Origin: an uncultured Oscillospiraceae bacterium
GTDB lineage: Bacteria; Bacillota; Clostridia; Oscillospirales; Oscillospiraceae
DNA: 64,000 bases
Direction: 5' to 3'
Assembly: GCA_910585265.1 (NCBI GenBank)
Contig: CAJUCA010000007.1
Location: 1-64,000, forward strand
Positions within the stretch are counted from its first letter, which is position 1; each line of letters begins with the position of its first letter. The translations under genes and the position numbers were made by a program. The notes beneath the pieces were generated by a model that saw only the letters and a list, made by a program, of their open reading frames with translations, was not told where the DNA came from and did no database searches. Positions 57,497 to 64,000 of the stretch are shown in pieces.

Positions 57497-57958
57497 TCAG
57501 TCCTCGAAGGGATAGAACACATACGCACAGCCGCTCATCTCGAACCCGTTGATCTCGGAGCGGGAGTCCAGCACCAGTCTGTCCTTCCCGATCGTCCCCT
57601 TGTAGTACACCGACCCCTCCGGGGCCTTGGTGGTCAGGGTGATCTCGCCGCCGGACACCGTAAAGCTCCCCAGCAGCTCCGTGTAGTATCCGTTTTCCCG
57701 GTTGAACCACTTCTCCTTGGGGAAGTAGTTCATCCCCGCCGCCTTCTGCTCCACGCTGGTGTGGATCACCGTGCCGTCCTCGTAAAACCGCAGGGCGTAG
57801 TTGTTCGTCAGGCCGTTGTAGTCAAAGTCCCGGATGAAGCAGTACATCCCGTCATAGCGCAGCGTGCCCGTCTCGGTGGACTCCGGGGGCTTGGCCTCGC
57901 ACCCGGCCAGCAGGATCGCCAGCGTCAGGCCCAGCACAAGGAAAGAGATTCGTTTCAT
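57497..57958 (-). CDS. Putative lipoprotein
   Basis: A 153-residue exported protein. The signal peptide ends in a lipobox ILLAGC (Cys near residue 20), so it should be a lipid-anchored surface protein. The mature part is beta-rich (YDGMYCFIRDFDYNG, FYEDGTVIHTSVEQ, LLGSFTVSGGEITLTTK) and resembles lipocalin-like copper-resistance or NlpE-type barrels only in general pattern. Its function is unknown. The ATG at 57958 (MKRISFLVLG) is chosen because it begins the signal peptide. Confidence 0.78.
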   Translation of the reverse strand: MKRISFLVLGLTLAILLAGCEAKPPESTETGTLRYDGMYCFIRDFDYNGLTNNYALRFYEDGTVIHTSVEQKAAGMNYFPKEKWFNRENGYYTELLGSFTVSGGEITLTTKAPEGSVYYKGTIGKDRLVLDSRSEINGFEMSGCAYVFYPFED

Positions 57959-58033
57959 AACAAGCAGCCTCCCCCGCTTTTCTTCTGCCCATAGTATAAC
58001 ACGGGGCACGGGGGATCGCAAGGGAAAAAATTA

Positions 58034-58072
58034 GAACGAACGTTTGACATTTTGGAACAGATCGGGTATACT
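58034..58072 (+). promoter_or_regulatory. SOS (LexA) box and promoter of dinB
   Basis: GAACGAACGTTT (58034-58045) matches the Gram-positive LexA core GAACRNRYGTTY. It overlaps the -35 TTGACA (58044-58049). TATACT follows 17 bases later (58067-58072). Repressor binding would block polymerase, so damage induction is likely. Confidence 0.78.
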
Positions 58073-58094
58073 ATCCCCAAAGGGGGGACGGACC

Positions 58095-59321
58095 ATGGAC
58101 CGCGTGATCTACCACTGCGACTGCAACAGCTTTTACTGCTCCGTGGAGCTGCTGTCCCGCCCGGAGCTGCGCGCCGTCCCCACGGCGGTGTGCGGCGACC
58201 CGGACAGCCGCCACGGGATCATCCTGGCCAAAAACGAGCCTGCCAAGCAGTGCGGCGTCCGCACCGCCGAGACCATCTGGCAGGCCCGCCGGAAGTGCCC
58301 CGGGCTTACGCTGCTCCCCGCCCACCACGGGCTGTACCGGGACTACTCCAGGCGGGTCAACGCCATCTACGACCGCTTCACCGACCTCATCGAGCCCTTC
58401 GGCATCGACGAGAGCTGGCTGGACGTCACCGGCTCCCTCCACCTGTTCGGCGGGGACGCCAGGGCCCTGGCCGACCGCATCCGGAACACCGTCCGTGAGG
58501 AACTGGGGCTGACCATCTCCGTGGGGGTGTCCTTCAACAAGGTGTTCGCCAAGCTGGGCAGCGACTACCAAAAGCCGGACGCCACCACCGTCATCACCCC
58601 GGAGAACTACCGGCAGGTGGTGTGGCCCCTGCCGGTGACCGACCTGCTGTTCGTGGGCCGGGCGGCGGCCAGGGTGCTGGCCCAGTACGGCGTGTCCACC
58701 ATCGGGGATCTGGCCCGGTTCGACCGCTTCGCCCTGGGGGAGCTGCTGGGCAAGCAGGGGGGGCAGCTCTGGAACTACGCCAACGGCCTGGACGGCAGCC
58801 CCGTGGCCCCGGCGGGGACGTATACGCCCCCCAAGTCGGTGGGCAACGGGGAGACCTTCCCCCGTAACCTCACCCGCCGGGAGGAGGTGGCCCGGGGGGT
58901 GGCCCTGCTGGCCGATCAGGTGGCGGTGCGCCTGCGGGGGCACGGCCTGATGGCCTCCACCCTCCAGGTGACCATACGGGACCCGGCCTTTAAGGACATC
59001 TGCCGCCAGCGGCCCCTGCCCGCCCCCGCCAACACCGCCCGGGAGCTGGCCCGCGCCGCCATGGACATACTGGCCCAGAGCTGGAAGCCCAACGCCCCCA
59101 TCCGTGCCCTCACCCTCACCGCCCACAGCCTGATCCCCGAGGGGGAGGCCGTCCAGCAGCTTGACCTGTTCCAGTCCGCCGCCCCCCAGAAGCGGGACAA
59201 GGTGGAGGCCCTGGAGCGCACCATGGACGCCATCCGCTCCAAGTACGGCCGGGGGGCGGTGACGGTGGCGGCCCTGGCCCCGCCGCGGTCGCCGGAGGGG
59301 GACGACGGGGTGCCCTTTTAG
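58095..59321 (+). CDS. dinB: DNA polymerase IV (Y family)
   Basis: A 408-residue translesion polymerase. The Y-family catalytic parts are HCDCNSFYCSVELL, AKNEPAKQCGVRTAE, and FGIDESWLDVTGS with the acidic pair. The helix-hairpin-helix and little-finger regions follow (VGRAAARVLAQYGVSTIGDL). ATG 58095 lies after GGGGGGAC and just downstream of an SOS box/promoter. It bypasses damaged template at the cost of accuracy. Confidence 0.96.
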   Translation: MDRVIYHCDCNSFYCSVELLSRPELRAVPTAVCGDPDSRHGIILAKNEPAKQCGVRTAETIWQARRKCPGLTLLPAHHGLYRDYSRRVNAIYDRFTDLIEPFGIDESWLDVTGSLHLFGGDARALADRIRNTVREELGLTISVGVSFNKVFAKLGSDYQKPDATTVITPENYRQVVWPLPVTDLLFVGRAAARVLAQYGVSTIGDLARFDRFALGELLGKQGGQLWNYANGLDGSPVAPAGTYTPPKSVGNGETFPRNLTRREEVARGVALLADQVAVRLRGHGLMASTLQVTIRDPAFKDICRQRPLPAPANTARELARAAMDILAQSWKPNAPIRALTLTAHSLIPEGEAVQQLDLFQSAAPQKRDKVEALERTMDAIRSKYGRGAVTVAALAPPRSPEGDDGVPF

Positions 59322-59340
59322 CGGCGTTGAGCACAGGCCC

Positions 59341-60021
59341 TCAGCGGATCGCCAGCCCCTCCCGCTTCACCAGCCCCTGCTCCCACAGCAGGGCCAGCAC
59401 CTGATCGGCGCAGTCCTCCGGCAGCTCCAGCCCCGCCGCCCCCACCGTCAGCCCCCCCAGATCCACCGCCCCATGCAGCTCCAGGCAGCGGCCCCACCGC
59501 CCGCCGCCGGGGCCGAAGGCCGCCGTCACGTCCGCCCCCGCCGCCGGAGGTGTCACCGGCAGGCCGAACCGGGCCTGGAGGGAGCGGGCATAGTCCTCCC
59601 CGCCGGGGGCGTCGATGACAAGGCCCCGCACCAGCGGGCACAGCCGCTCCGCCGCCGCCGTCAGCTCCCCGCACAGGCGGGGGGCTGACAGGGCCACCCG
59701 CCCCCGGCCGGGGGGCACTCCCTCCCGCTCCAGCGCGCCCAGGGCCAGCTCCGCCGCCAGCCCCCGCCACAGGGGCAGGGGGTCCACAGGCCGCAGCAGC
59801 CGCAGCCTGTCCCCGTAGGGAAAGCCTTCCCGGAGCACCACCCGGCCCACCCCCAGCTTCGCCAGCCCCCGCTCCGCCCGGAGCAGGCGGCGCGCCAGCC
59901 GCCGGGGGGACAGCCCCTCCGGGACGTATACCGTCCACCGCGCCGCCGCCAGCGGGCCAAGCCACGACGGCTCCGCCTTTCCCCGGCCCCGGCCCTGCAC
60001 ACAGATCAGCTCCCCCACCAT
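59341..60021 (-). CDS. Hypothetical protein
   Basis: About 226 residues with no family I recognise. The sequence is very rich in Arg, Leu, Gly and Ala, with conserved-looking parts ELICVQGRGRGKAEPSWLG, WTVYVPEGLSPRRLARRLL and GLVIDAPGGEDYARSLQARF. The pattern suggests a Rossmann-like soluble protein, and no membrane segment is seen. The start is uncertain: ATG 60021 has GAGGTG six bases upstream, while GTG 60039 and ATG 60027 are the alternatives. It is convergent with dinB and divergent from the DegV gene. Confidence 0.6.
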   Translation of the reverse strand: MVGELICVQGRGRGKAEPSWLGPLAAARWTVYVPEGLSPRRLARRLLRAERGLAKLGVGRVVLREGFPYGDRLRLLRPVDPLPLWRGLAAELALGALEREGVPPGRGRVALSAPRLCGELTAAAERLCPLVRGLVIDAPGGEDYARSLQARFGLPVTPPAAGADVTAAFGPGGGRWGRCLELHGAVDLGGLTVGAAGLELPEDCADQVLALLWEQGLVKREGLAIR

Positions 60022-60155
60022 GTCCATCACCTCGGCCACACATATGCGCCCGGGGCCGGAATCATGCCCGCCCGGACCCTTGACAGTCCCGGCCCCTTGT
60101 CAAAAATCTTCACGCCGCCTGGGAAAGCGGCAGGCGGGCTTGTATAATTCCCCGG

Positions 60156-60184
60156 TTGTTTTTCTCCGGGACGTTTGATATAAT
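60156..60184 (+). promoter_or_regulatory. Promoter of degV-family gene
   Basis: TTGTTT and TATAAT lie 17 bases apart, 52 bases before the start codon. Confidence 0.6.
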
Positions 60185-60236
60185 GTGCCCGATCGCCTTG
60201 ACGGCGCACCTGAACAATGAAACGGAGGCCGCTCCC

Positions 60237-61073
60237 ATGTCCATCAAAATTACCGCCACCAGCACCTGCGACCTGCCCGCCGAGCTGGTAGAGCGTCACC
60301 AGATCACCCTCGTCCCCCTGTATGTCTCCTACGGCGGGGGCACCTACCGGGACGGGGTAGACACCGGGCCGGAGGACATCTTCCGCCACGTGGAGGAGGG
60401 CGGCCCCCTGCCCTCCACCTCCGCGGTGAATATCGCGGACTACCAGGCCCTGTTCGCCGAGCTGTCCCCGGAATACGACCACGTCCTCCATATCACCATC
60501 GGCAGCGACTTCTCCTGCTGCTACCAGAACGCCCTGGTGGCGGCGGCGGACTACCCCAACGTCCACGTGGTGGACTCCCAGAACCTCACCGTGGGCCAGG
60601 GCCTGCTGGTGCTGGAGGCCGCCCTGGCGGCGGAGCGGGGCGCGTCCCTGGACGAGATCCTGGCCCTGCTGGAGGCCCTGATTGGAAAGGTGGACACCAC
60701 CTTCGTGGTGGATAAGCTGGACTATCTGGCCAAGGGGGGCCGCTGCTCCTCGGTGGTGGCCCTGGGGGCCAACCTGCTGAAGCTGAAGCCCTGCATCGTG
60801 CTGGCGGACGGCAAAATGACCGTGGGCAAGAAGTACCGGGGGGTCTTCGACAAGGTGCTGGCCGACTACGTGCTGGACCAGCTCACCGGGAAGGACGTGA
60901 ACCAGGACCGGATCTTCGTGGTGCACACCCGCTGCGACCCCGCCATTCCCGAGTCCGTGTGCGCCATGGTGCGCCAGTTCGGGTTCCACAACGTGATCAC
61001 CGCCGTGGCCGGCTCCACCATCTCCTGCCACTGCGGGCCCAACACCCTGGGCATTGTCTTTTTCCGGAAGTGA
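60237..61073 (+). CDS. DegV family fatty-acid-binding protein
   Basis: A 278-residue DegV protein, the group that holds acyl chains for the fatty acid kinase FakA. Family parts are ITATSTCDLPAELVERHQIT, VDTGPEDIFRHVEEGGPLPSTSAVN, HITIGSDFSCCYQNAL and KVDTTFVVDKLDYLAKGGR. ATG 60237 follows ACGGAGG. It is single, between its promoter and a strong terminator. The partner kinase is not in this window. Confidence 0.93.
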   Translation: MSIKITATSTCDLPAELVERHQITLVPLYVSYGGGTYRDGVDTGPEDIFRHVEEGGPLPSTSAVNIADYQALFAELSPEYDHVLHITIGSDFSCCYQNALVAAADYPNVHVVDSQNLTVGQGLLVLEAALAAERGASLDEILALLEALIGKVDTTFVVDKLDYLAKGGRCSSVVALGANLLKLKPCIVLADGKMTVGKKYRGVFDKVLADYVLDQLTGKDVNQDRIFVVHTRCDPAIPESVCAMVRQFGFHNVITAVAGSTISCHCGPNTLGIVFFRK

Positions 61074-61095
61074 GCACCCCCTCCCACAAAACCAA

Positions 61096-61137
61096 AGCGG
61101 AGGCCCCCGTCTGCGGCGGGGGCCTCCGCTTCTCTTT
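61096..61137 (+). terminator. Bidirectional terminator after degV gene
   Basis: Perfect 14-base arms AGCGGAGGCCCCCG/CGGGGGCCTCCGCT with a 7-base loop and TCTCTTT after it. It also ends the convergent S41 peptidase gene. Confidence 0.88.
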
Positions 61138-62326
61138 ATCCGCCGTCCGCAACCAGCAGCTCCAGGGCCGCCTTGAGCTGCACGTCGTCCTCCCCGCCCA
61201 GGGCCGCGCCCTCGGGCAGGGACAGCTCCACGTCCGGCACGATCCCCTCCCCGATGAGGGAGTGGCCGCTGCCCGTGCAGTAGGCCGCCGTGGACAGCCC
61301 CGCCCCGCCGCCGTTGGCCAGGGGGAAGGTGAGCTGGGAGTAGCCCTTGCCGGAGGTGCGCTCCCCCACGATGGGGGCGTCCACGCTCTCCCGGAGCTGG
61401 GCCGCCAGCAGCTCCGCCGCCGAATAGCTGTGCTGGTTCACCAGTACCGCCATGGGCAGATCCACGCAGTTTTCGTCCGACACATACACCGACTTGAACC
61501 ACCACCGGGGCTTGTGGGTGAACACCGGGCCCTCGGGCAGCAGGTAGTCCAGAATCTGTTCCAGCTCCGACACATAGCCCCCCGGGTCGCCCCGCAGGTC
61601 GATCAGCAGGCTCTCCGCCCCCTGCTCCAGCAGGGCGTCCACCTCCGCCTGGAAGCTGTCCGCCGAGCCGGAGTAGAAATTGCTGAGCTGGACATAGCCC
61701 ACCTTGTCGTCCAGCAGCCGCCCCTGGGCAGAGGCATTGTGGAGGGTGGCCCGGGTGCAGGTCACGTCCCGGCTGGCCCCGTCCTCCCCTAAGAGGCTGA
61801 GGGCCACCTTGGTGCCCTCCTCCCCCCGGATGCGGTCGGAGGCCGTCTCCCGGCCCTCCCCGGCGATGGACACGCCGTCCACGGCGGTGATCACGTCCCC
61901 CGCCAGCACCCCCGCCTTGTCCGCGGGGCCGTCCCGGGTGACGGACTGCACCAGCAGGCCCTCCTCCCGGGACACGCTGTCCACGGTGACGCCGATGCCC
62001 ACGTAGCTGTTGGCCCGGCGTTCAATCGTTTCCTGGTGCCGCTGGGCGGGCAGGTAGTAGGACCAGCGGTCCCCCAGGCCGTCCACAAAGGCGGACAGGG
62101 CCTTGTCGGTGGCCTCCTCCAGATCCGCGTCCGGCTCCACAAAGGCGAACCGGGCCAGCAGGTAGGTCTGCACCATGGCGATGCCGCTGGGCCCCAGGGC
62201 AAGGCACCACAGCCCCGTGGACAACAGCAGGGTCAGGAGCACCGCGATGGCGATCTTGGCGGGGCCGGTGGGCTTCCACCACTTGCGCTTGGGCTTCTCC
62301 GCCGCCTGTGTCCACTGTTCCCTCAT
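61136..62326 (-). CDS. S41 family C-terminal processing protease
   Basis: A 396-residue membrane-anchored protease. One N-terminal segment (IAIAVLLTLLLSTGLWCLAL) precedes a PDZ domain (GIGVTVDSVSREEGLLVQSV, AGVLAGDVITAVDGVS). The S41 catalytic domain follows: LLIDLRGDPGGYVSELEQIL, nucleophile Ser in NQHSYSAAELLAAQ, and Lys in GERTSGKGYSQL. It cleaves exported proteins near their C-termini. AAAGGAGG precedes the ATG. With the M23 and ftsX genes upstream it forms a conserved cell-wall cluster of Firmicutes. Confidence 0.94.
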   Translation of the reverse strand: MREQWTQAAEKPKRKWWKPTGPAKIAIAVLLTLLLSTGLWCLALGPSGIAMVQTYLLARFAFVEPDADLEEATDKALSAFVDGLGDRWSYYLPAQRHQETIERRANSYVGIGVTVDSVSREEGLLVQSVTRDGPADKAGVLAGDVITAVDGVSIAGEGRETASDRIRGEEGTKVALSLLGEDGASRDVTCTRATLHNASAQGRLLDDKVGYVQLSNFYSGSADSFQAEVDALLEQGAESLLIDLRGDPGGYVSELEQILDYLLPEGPVFTHKPRWWFKSVYVSDENCVDLPMAVLVNQHSYSAAELLAAQLRESVDAPIVGERTSGKGYSQLTFPLANGGGAGLSTAAYCTGSGHSLIGEGIVPDVELSLPEGAALGGEDDVQLKAALELLVADGG

Positions 62327-62455
62327 GGTACGGCCTCCTTTTACAATACGGGTTGAAATTTTATACTCATCTATTGCGCAATGGAATCAATCGCCTGGGA
62401 AATAGACCGGGGGCGCGGGTTTTCCCCGCGCCCCTGGGCCTGTTATGGAAGGTTC

Positions 62456-63727
62456 TCAGCCGCCGTTGATGGTTCCTCCGGCGGGGGAGGTGAATCTCAT
62501 GCCGGGATAGAGCTTCAGCACGTCTCCCCGCACCCCGTTCACCCGCAGCTCATAGTGCAGATGGTTGCCGGTGGAGCGGCCCGTGGTGCCCACGTAGCCG
62601 ATGACCTGGCCCTTGCTCACCGTCTGCCCCTCAGTCACCGGGGGCACCTGGCACTGGTGGGCGTACAGGGTGGCGTAGCCGTTACCATGGCTGATGATGC
62701 AGTAGTAGCCGTAGGACGAGGCGTTCTCGTTCCGGTTCACCGTGGTGACAATGCCGTCCTGGGCAGCGTAGATGGGGGTTCCGCCGGGGGCGGGTATGTC
62801 GGTTCCGGTGTGGTTGTCCCGGCGGCCGTTGATGGGGTCGATCCGGCTTCCGAACAGGGACGAGATCTTATACCGCCCCGGCAGCGGCCAGTACCAGTTG
62901 CCGCTGGTCATGTTCACGTTGTTGTTGTTCTGCTGCTGCTGGCGTTCCAGCTCCGCCAGCTGCTGGGCGTACTTGCGCTCGGCGTCCTTGAGCTGCTTGT
63001 TGATGAGGGCCTCGCTCTCCGCCAGCTTCTTGGCCTCCTCCGCCGCCTCGCTCTCCGACGCGGCGATCTGCTTCAGCAGCTTATCCTGGGCCGCCCGCTT
63101 CTCCTCCAGCTCCGCTTTCTGCTCCTCCAGCTCCACCTTGACGGCGGCCTCCTCGTCCCGGGTGGCCTGCACCGCGTCCCGGGCCACGGCGATCTGCTGC
63201 TGGGTGTTCTCCAGCCGGTCGATGATCCGGTTGGAGTACTCCATGATGTCGGTGATCAGGGTGGCGTACTCCAGCAGCTGGGAGAAGGAGGACGCCTGGA
63301 ACAGGATGGACAGGTAGGACACGCTGCCCGTCTCCTCCATCCAGCGCACCTGGCGGTAGAACTCCTCCAGCTGCTCCTGCTCCTGGAGCTCCAGCTCGGC
63401 GATGTCCGCCTCCTTGGCGGAAATATCCGCGTCATACTGGTCCAGCAGCTGCTGGCTGGCGTTGATCTGGGACTCGGTGAGCACCACCTGCCCCTGGATC
63501 AGCTCCATCTGCTCCTTGGCCTTGGACAGATCGTCCCGGATAGCGGCCAGACGGGCATCCGCCTCCTTCTTCTGCTCCTTGATGTCGGTGAGCTCGTCCT
63601 TGATGTTCTGGATGTCGCCCTGGGTGACGGCCGCGCTGCCCAGCAGGCTCAGCGCGGGCACCAGCACCGTCAGCAGCAGGGCCGCCGCCAGCACAATGAC
63701 TATGATTCGCTGTGTTTTTTTATTCAT
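62456..63727 (-). CDS. EnvC-like M23 peptidoglycan peptidase
   Basis: A 423-residue exported protein. A signal peptide (RIIVIVLAAALLLTVLVPAL) precedes a long coiled coil (about 40-270, KDELTDIKEQKKEADARL and ELEEQKAELEEKRAA). The C-terminal LytM/M23 domain has zinc ligands HTGTDIPAPGG and HLHYELRVNG. This is the EnvC/PcsB-type layout in which the coiled coil docks to FtsX, which opens the hydrolase for septum splitting. ATG 63727 (MNKKTQRI) is chosen over the longer frame because it begins the signal peptide. Confidence 0.94.
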   Translation of the reverse strand: MNKKTQRIIVIVLAAALLLTVLVPALSLLGSAAVTQGDIQNIKDELTDIKEQKKEADARLAAIRDDLSKAKEQMELIQGQVVLTESQINASQQLLDQYDADISAKEADIAELELQEQEQLEEFYRQVRWMEETGSVSYLSILFQASSFSQLLEYATLITDIMEYSNRIIDRLENTQQQIAVARDAVQATRDEEAAVKVELEEQKAELEEKRAAQDKLLKQIAASESEAAEEAKKLAESEALINKQLKDAERKYAQQLAELERQQQQNNNNVNMTSGNWYWPLPGRYKISSLFGSRIDPINGRRDNHTGTDIPAPGGTPIYAAQDGIVTTVNRNENASSYGYYCIISHGNGYATLYAHQCQVPPVTEGQTVSKGQVIGYVGTTGRSTGNHLHYELRVNGVRGDVLKLYPGMRFTSPAGGTINGG

Positions 63728-63792
63728 ATCGCGCCTCCTGTGCCAGATCTCAACCTCCATCCTCCCCCGCCTTCGACGGGAAGGATGCCATT

Positions 63793-64000
63793 TTATACCT
63801 GTAGGAACCTGCGGATGGCGAAGCCGGAGCCCACCGCGCCGATGGCGGCCCCCGCCGCCAGGAACACGCACAGCACCCAGTTCCAGATCTCCTTAAACTC
63901 CAGCAGCTCGAACAGGGTCAGCGCGCCGCTGCCGATGATGGCACGGCACACCGCGCCGTACACCGCCCACTGGAGGAAGAAGGCCACCAGCGCGCCCATC
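63793..64000 (-). CDS. ftsX: Cell division protein FtsX, C-terminal part (runs off window)
   Basis: The last 68 residues of an FtsX-type permease are visible. Hydrophobic segments (ALVAFFLQWAVYGAVCRAI and WNWVLCVFLAAGAAIGAVGSGFAI) frame the short loop LFELLEFKEI, ending with the basic tail RRFLQV. The gene continues beyond base 64000. Its place directly upstream of an EnvC-like M23 gene supports the call, since FtsEX controls that hydrolase. Confidence 0.85.
   Translation of the reverse strand, partial: MGALVAFFLQWAVYGAVCRAIIGSGALTLFELLEFKEIWNWVLCVFLAAGAAIGAVGSGFAIRRFLQV

Overview
This window looks like a chromosomal stretch from a GC-rich anaerobic gut Firmicute of the Oscillospiraceae type (Flavonifractor/Lawsonibacter/Intestinimonas-like). 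That is an inference from three things: high-GC coding sequence with Clostridia-style Shine-Dalgarno sites, anaerobic genes (nrdD/nrdG, formate-tetrahydrofolate ligase), and a Firmicute-type ethanolamine microcompartment locus run by a EutV/EutW two-component system. A chromosomal backbone (about 21.1-64 kb) is joined on the left to a composite mobile island with clearly lower and patchier GC.

Island (1-21,056). Two complete tRNA-Ser(CGA) genes (2755-2845 and 20774-20864, minus strand) and a 5' tRNA remnant (21015-21056) share the 12-base anticodon-loop core GATTTCGAGTCA. A fourth core copy lies at 3017. The tRNA 3' halves are identical and the 5' halves differ, as expected from repeated integration into the anticodon loop. 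From left to right the island carries AT-rich accessory genes (KilA-N protein, truncated serine recombinase), a Fic protein, a MobV relaxase with a recognisable oriT, and a serine recombinase. Next comes an operon on the minus strand encoding an RNAP alpha-CTD/sigma-region-4 chimera, a ParB-like protein, an SNF2-type helicase, a large protein with repeated winged-helix-like modules, and a 54-residue protein. The right end holds a mobC/relaxase scar, a sigma-like factor, an excisionase-like protein and a tyrosine integrase. The minus-strand operon is the best candidate for an undescribed system, possibly anti-phage or plasmid control. I recognise the parts but not the combination.

Ethanolamine region (21.2-46.3 kb). 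A PduQ/EutG-like alcohol dehydrogenase on the minus strand and the main operon eutS-P-V-W-A-B-C-L-(BMC fusion)-E-M-M-T-D-J-(TIGR02536-like)-N-pduS-like-pduT-like-H-Q both start with leaders holding tandem hairpins and an overlapping intrinsic terminator. This is the layout expected for antitermination by the ANTAR regulator EutV. Ethanolamine enters via EutH and is split by B12-dependent EutBC, which EutA reactivates and EutT supplies with cofactor. Acetaldehyde is processed in the shell by EutE, EutD and the alcohol dehydrogenase. PduS- and PduT-like proteins suggest an electron path through the shell. Immediately downstream lie a secreted LysM/HAD phosphatase that could release ethanolamine from phosphoethanolamine, and a cobalamin-riboswitch unit (DUF4430 protein plus ECF S component) that probably imports the B12 the pathway needs.

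Housekeeping region (46.3-64 kb). It contains fhs behind a ZTP riboswitch, dut, a GT2 glycosyltransferase, an XRE regulator, a DUF815 ATPase, nrdG/nrdD, a cysteine-rich protein, dinB with an SOS box, a DegV protein, and the ftsX-M23 peptidase-S41 protease cluster running off the right edge. The 3' end of fhs is partly duplicated around a palindromic element.
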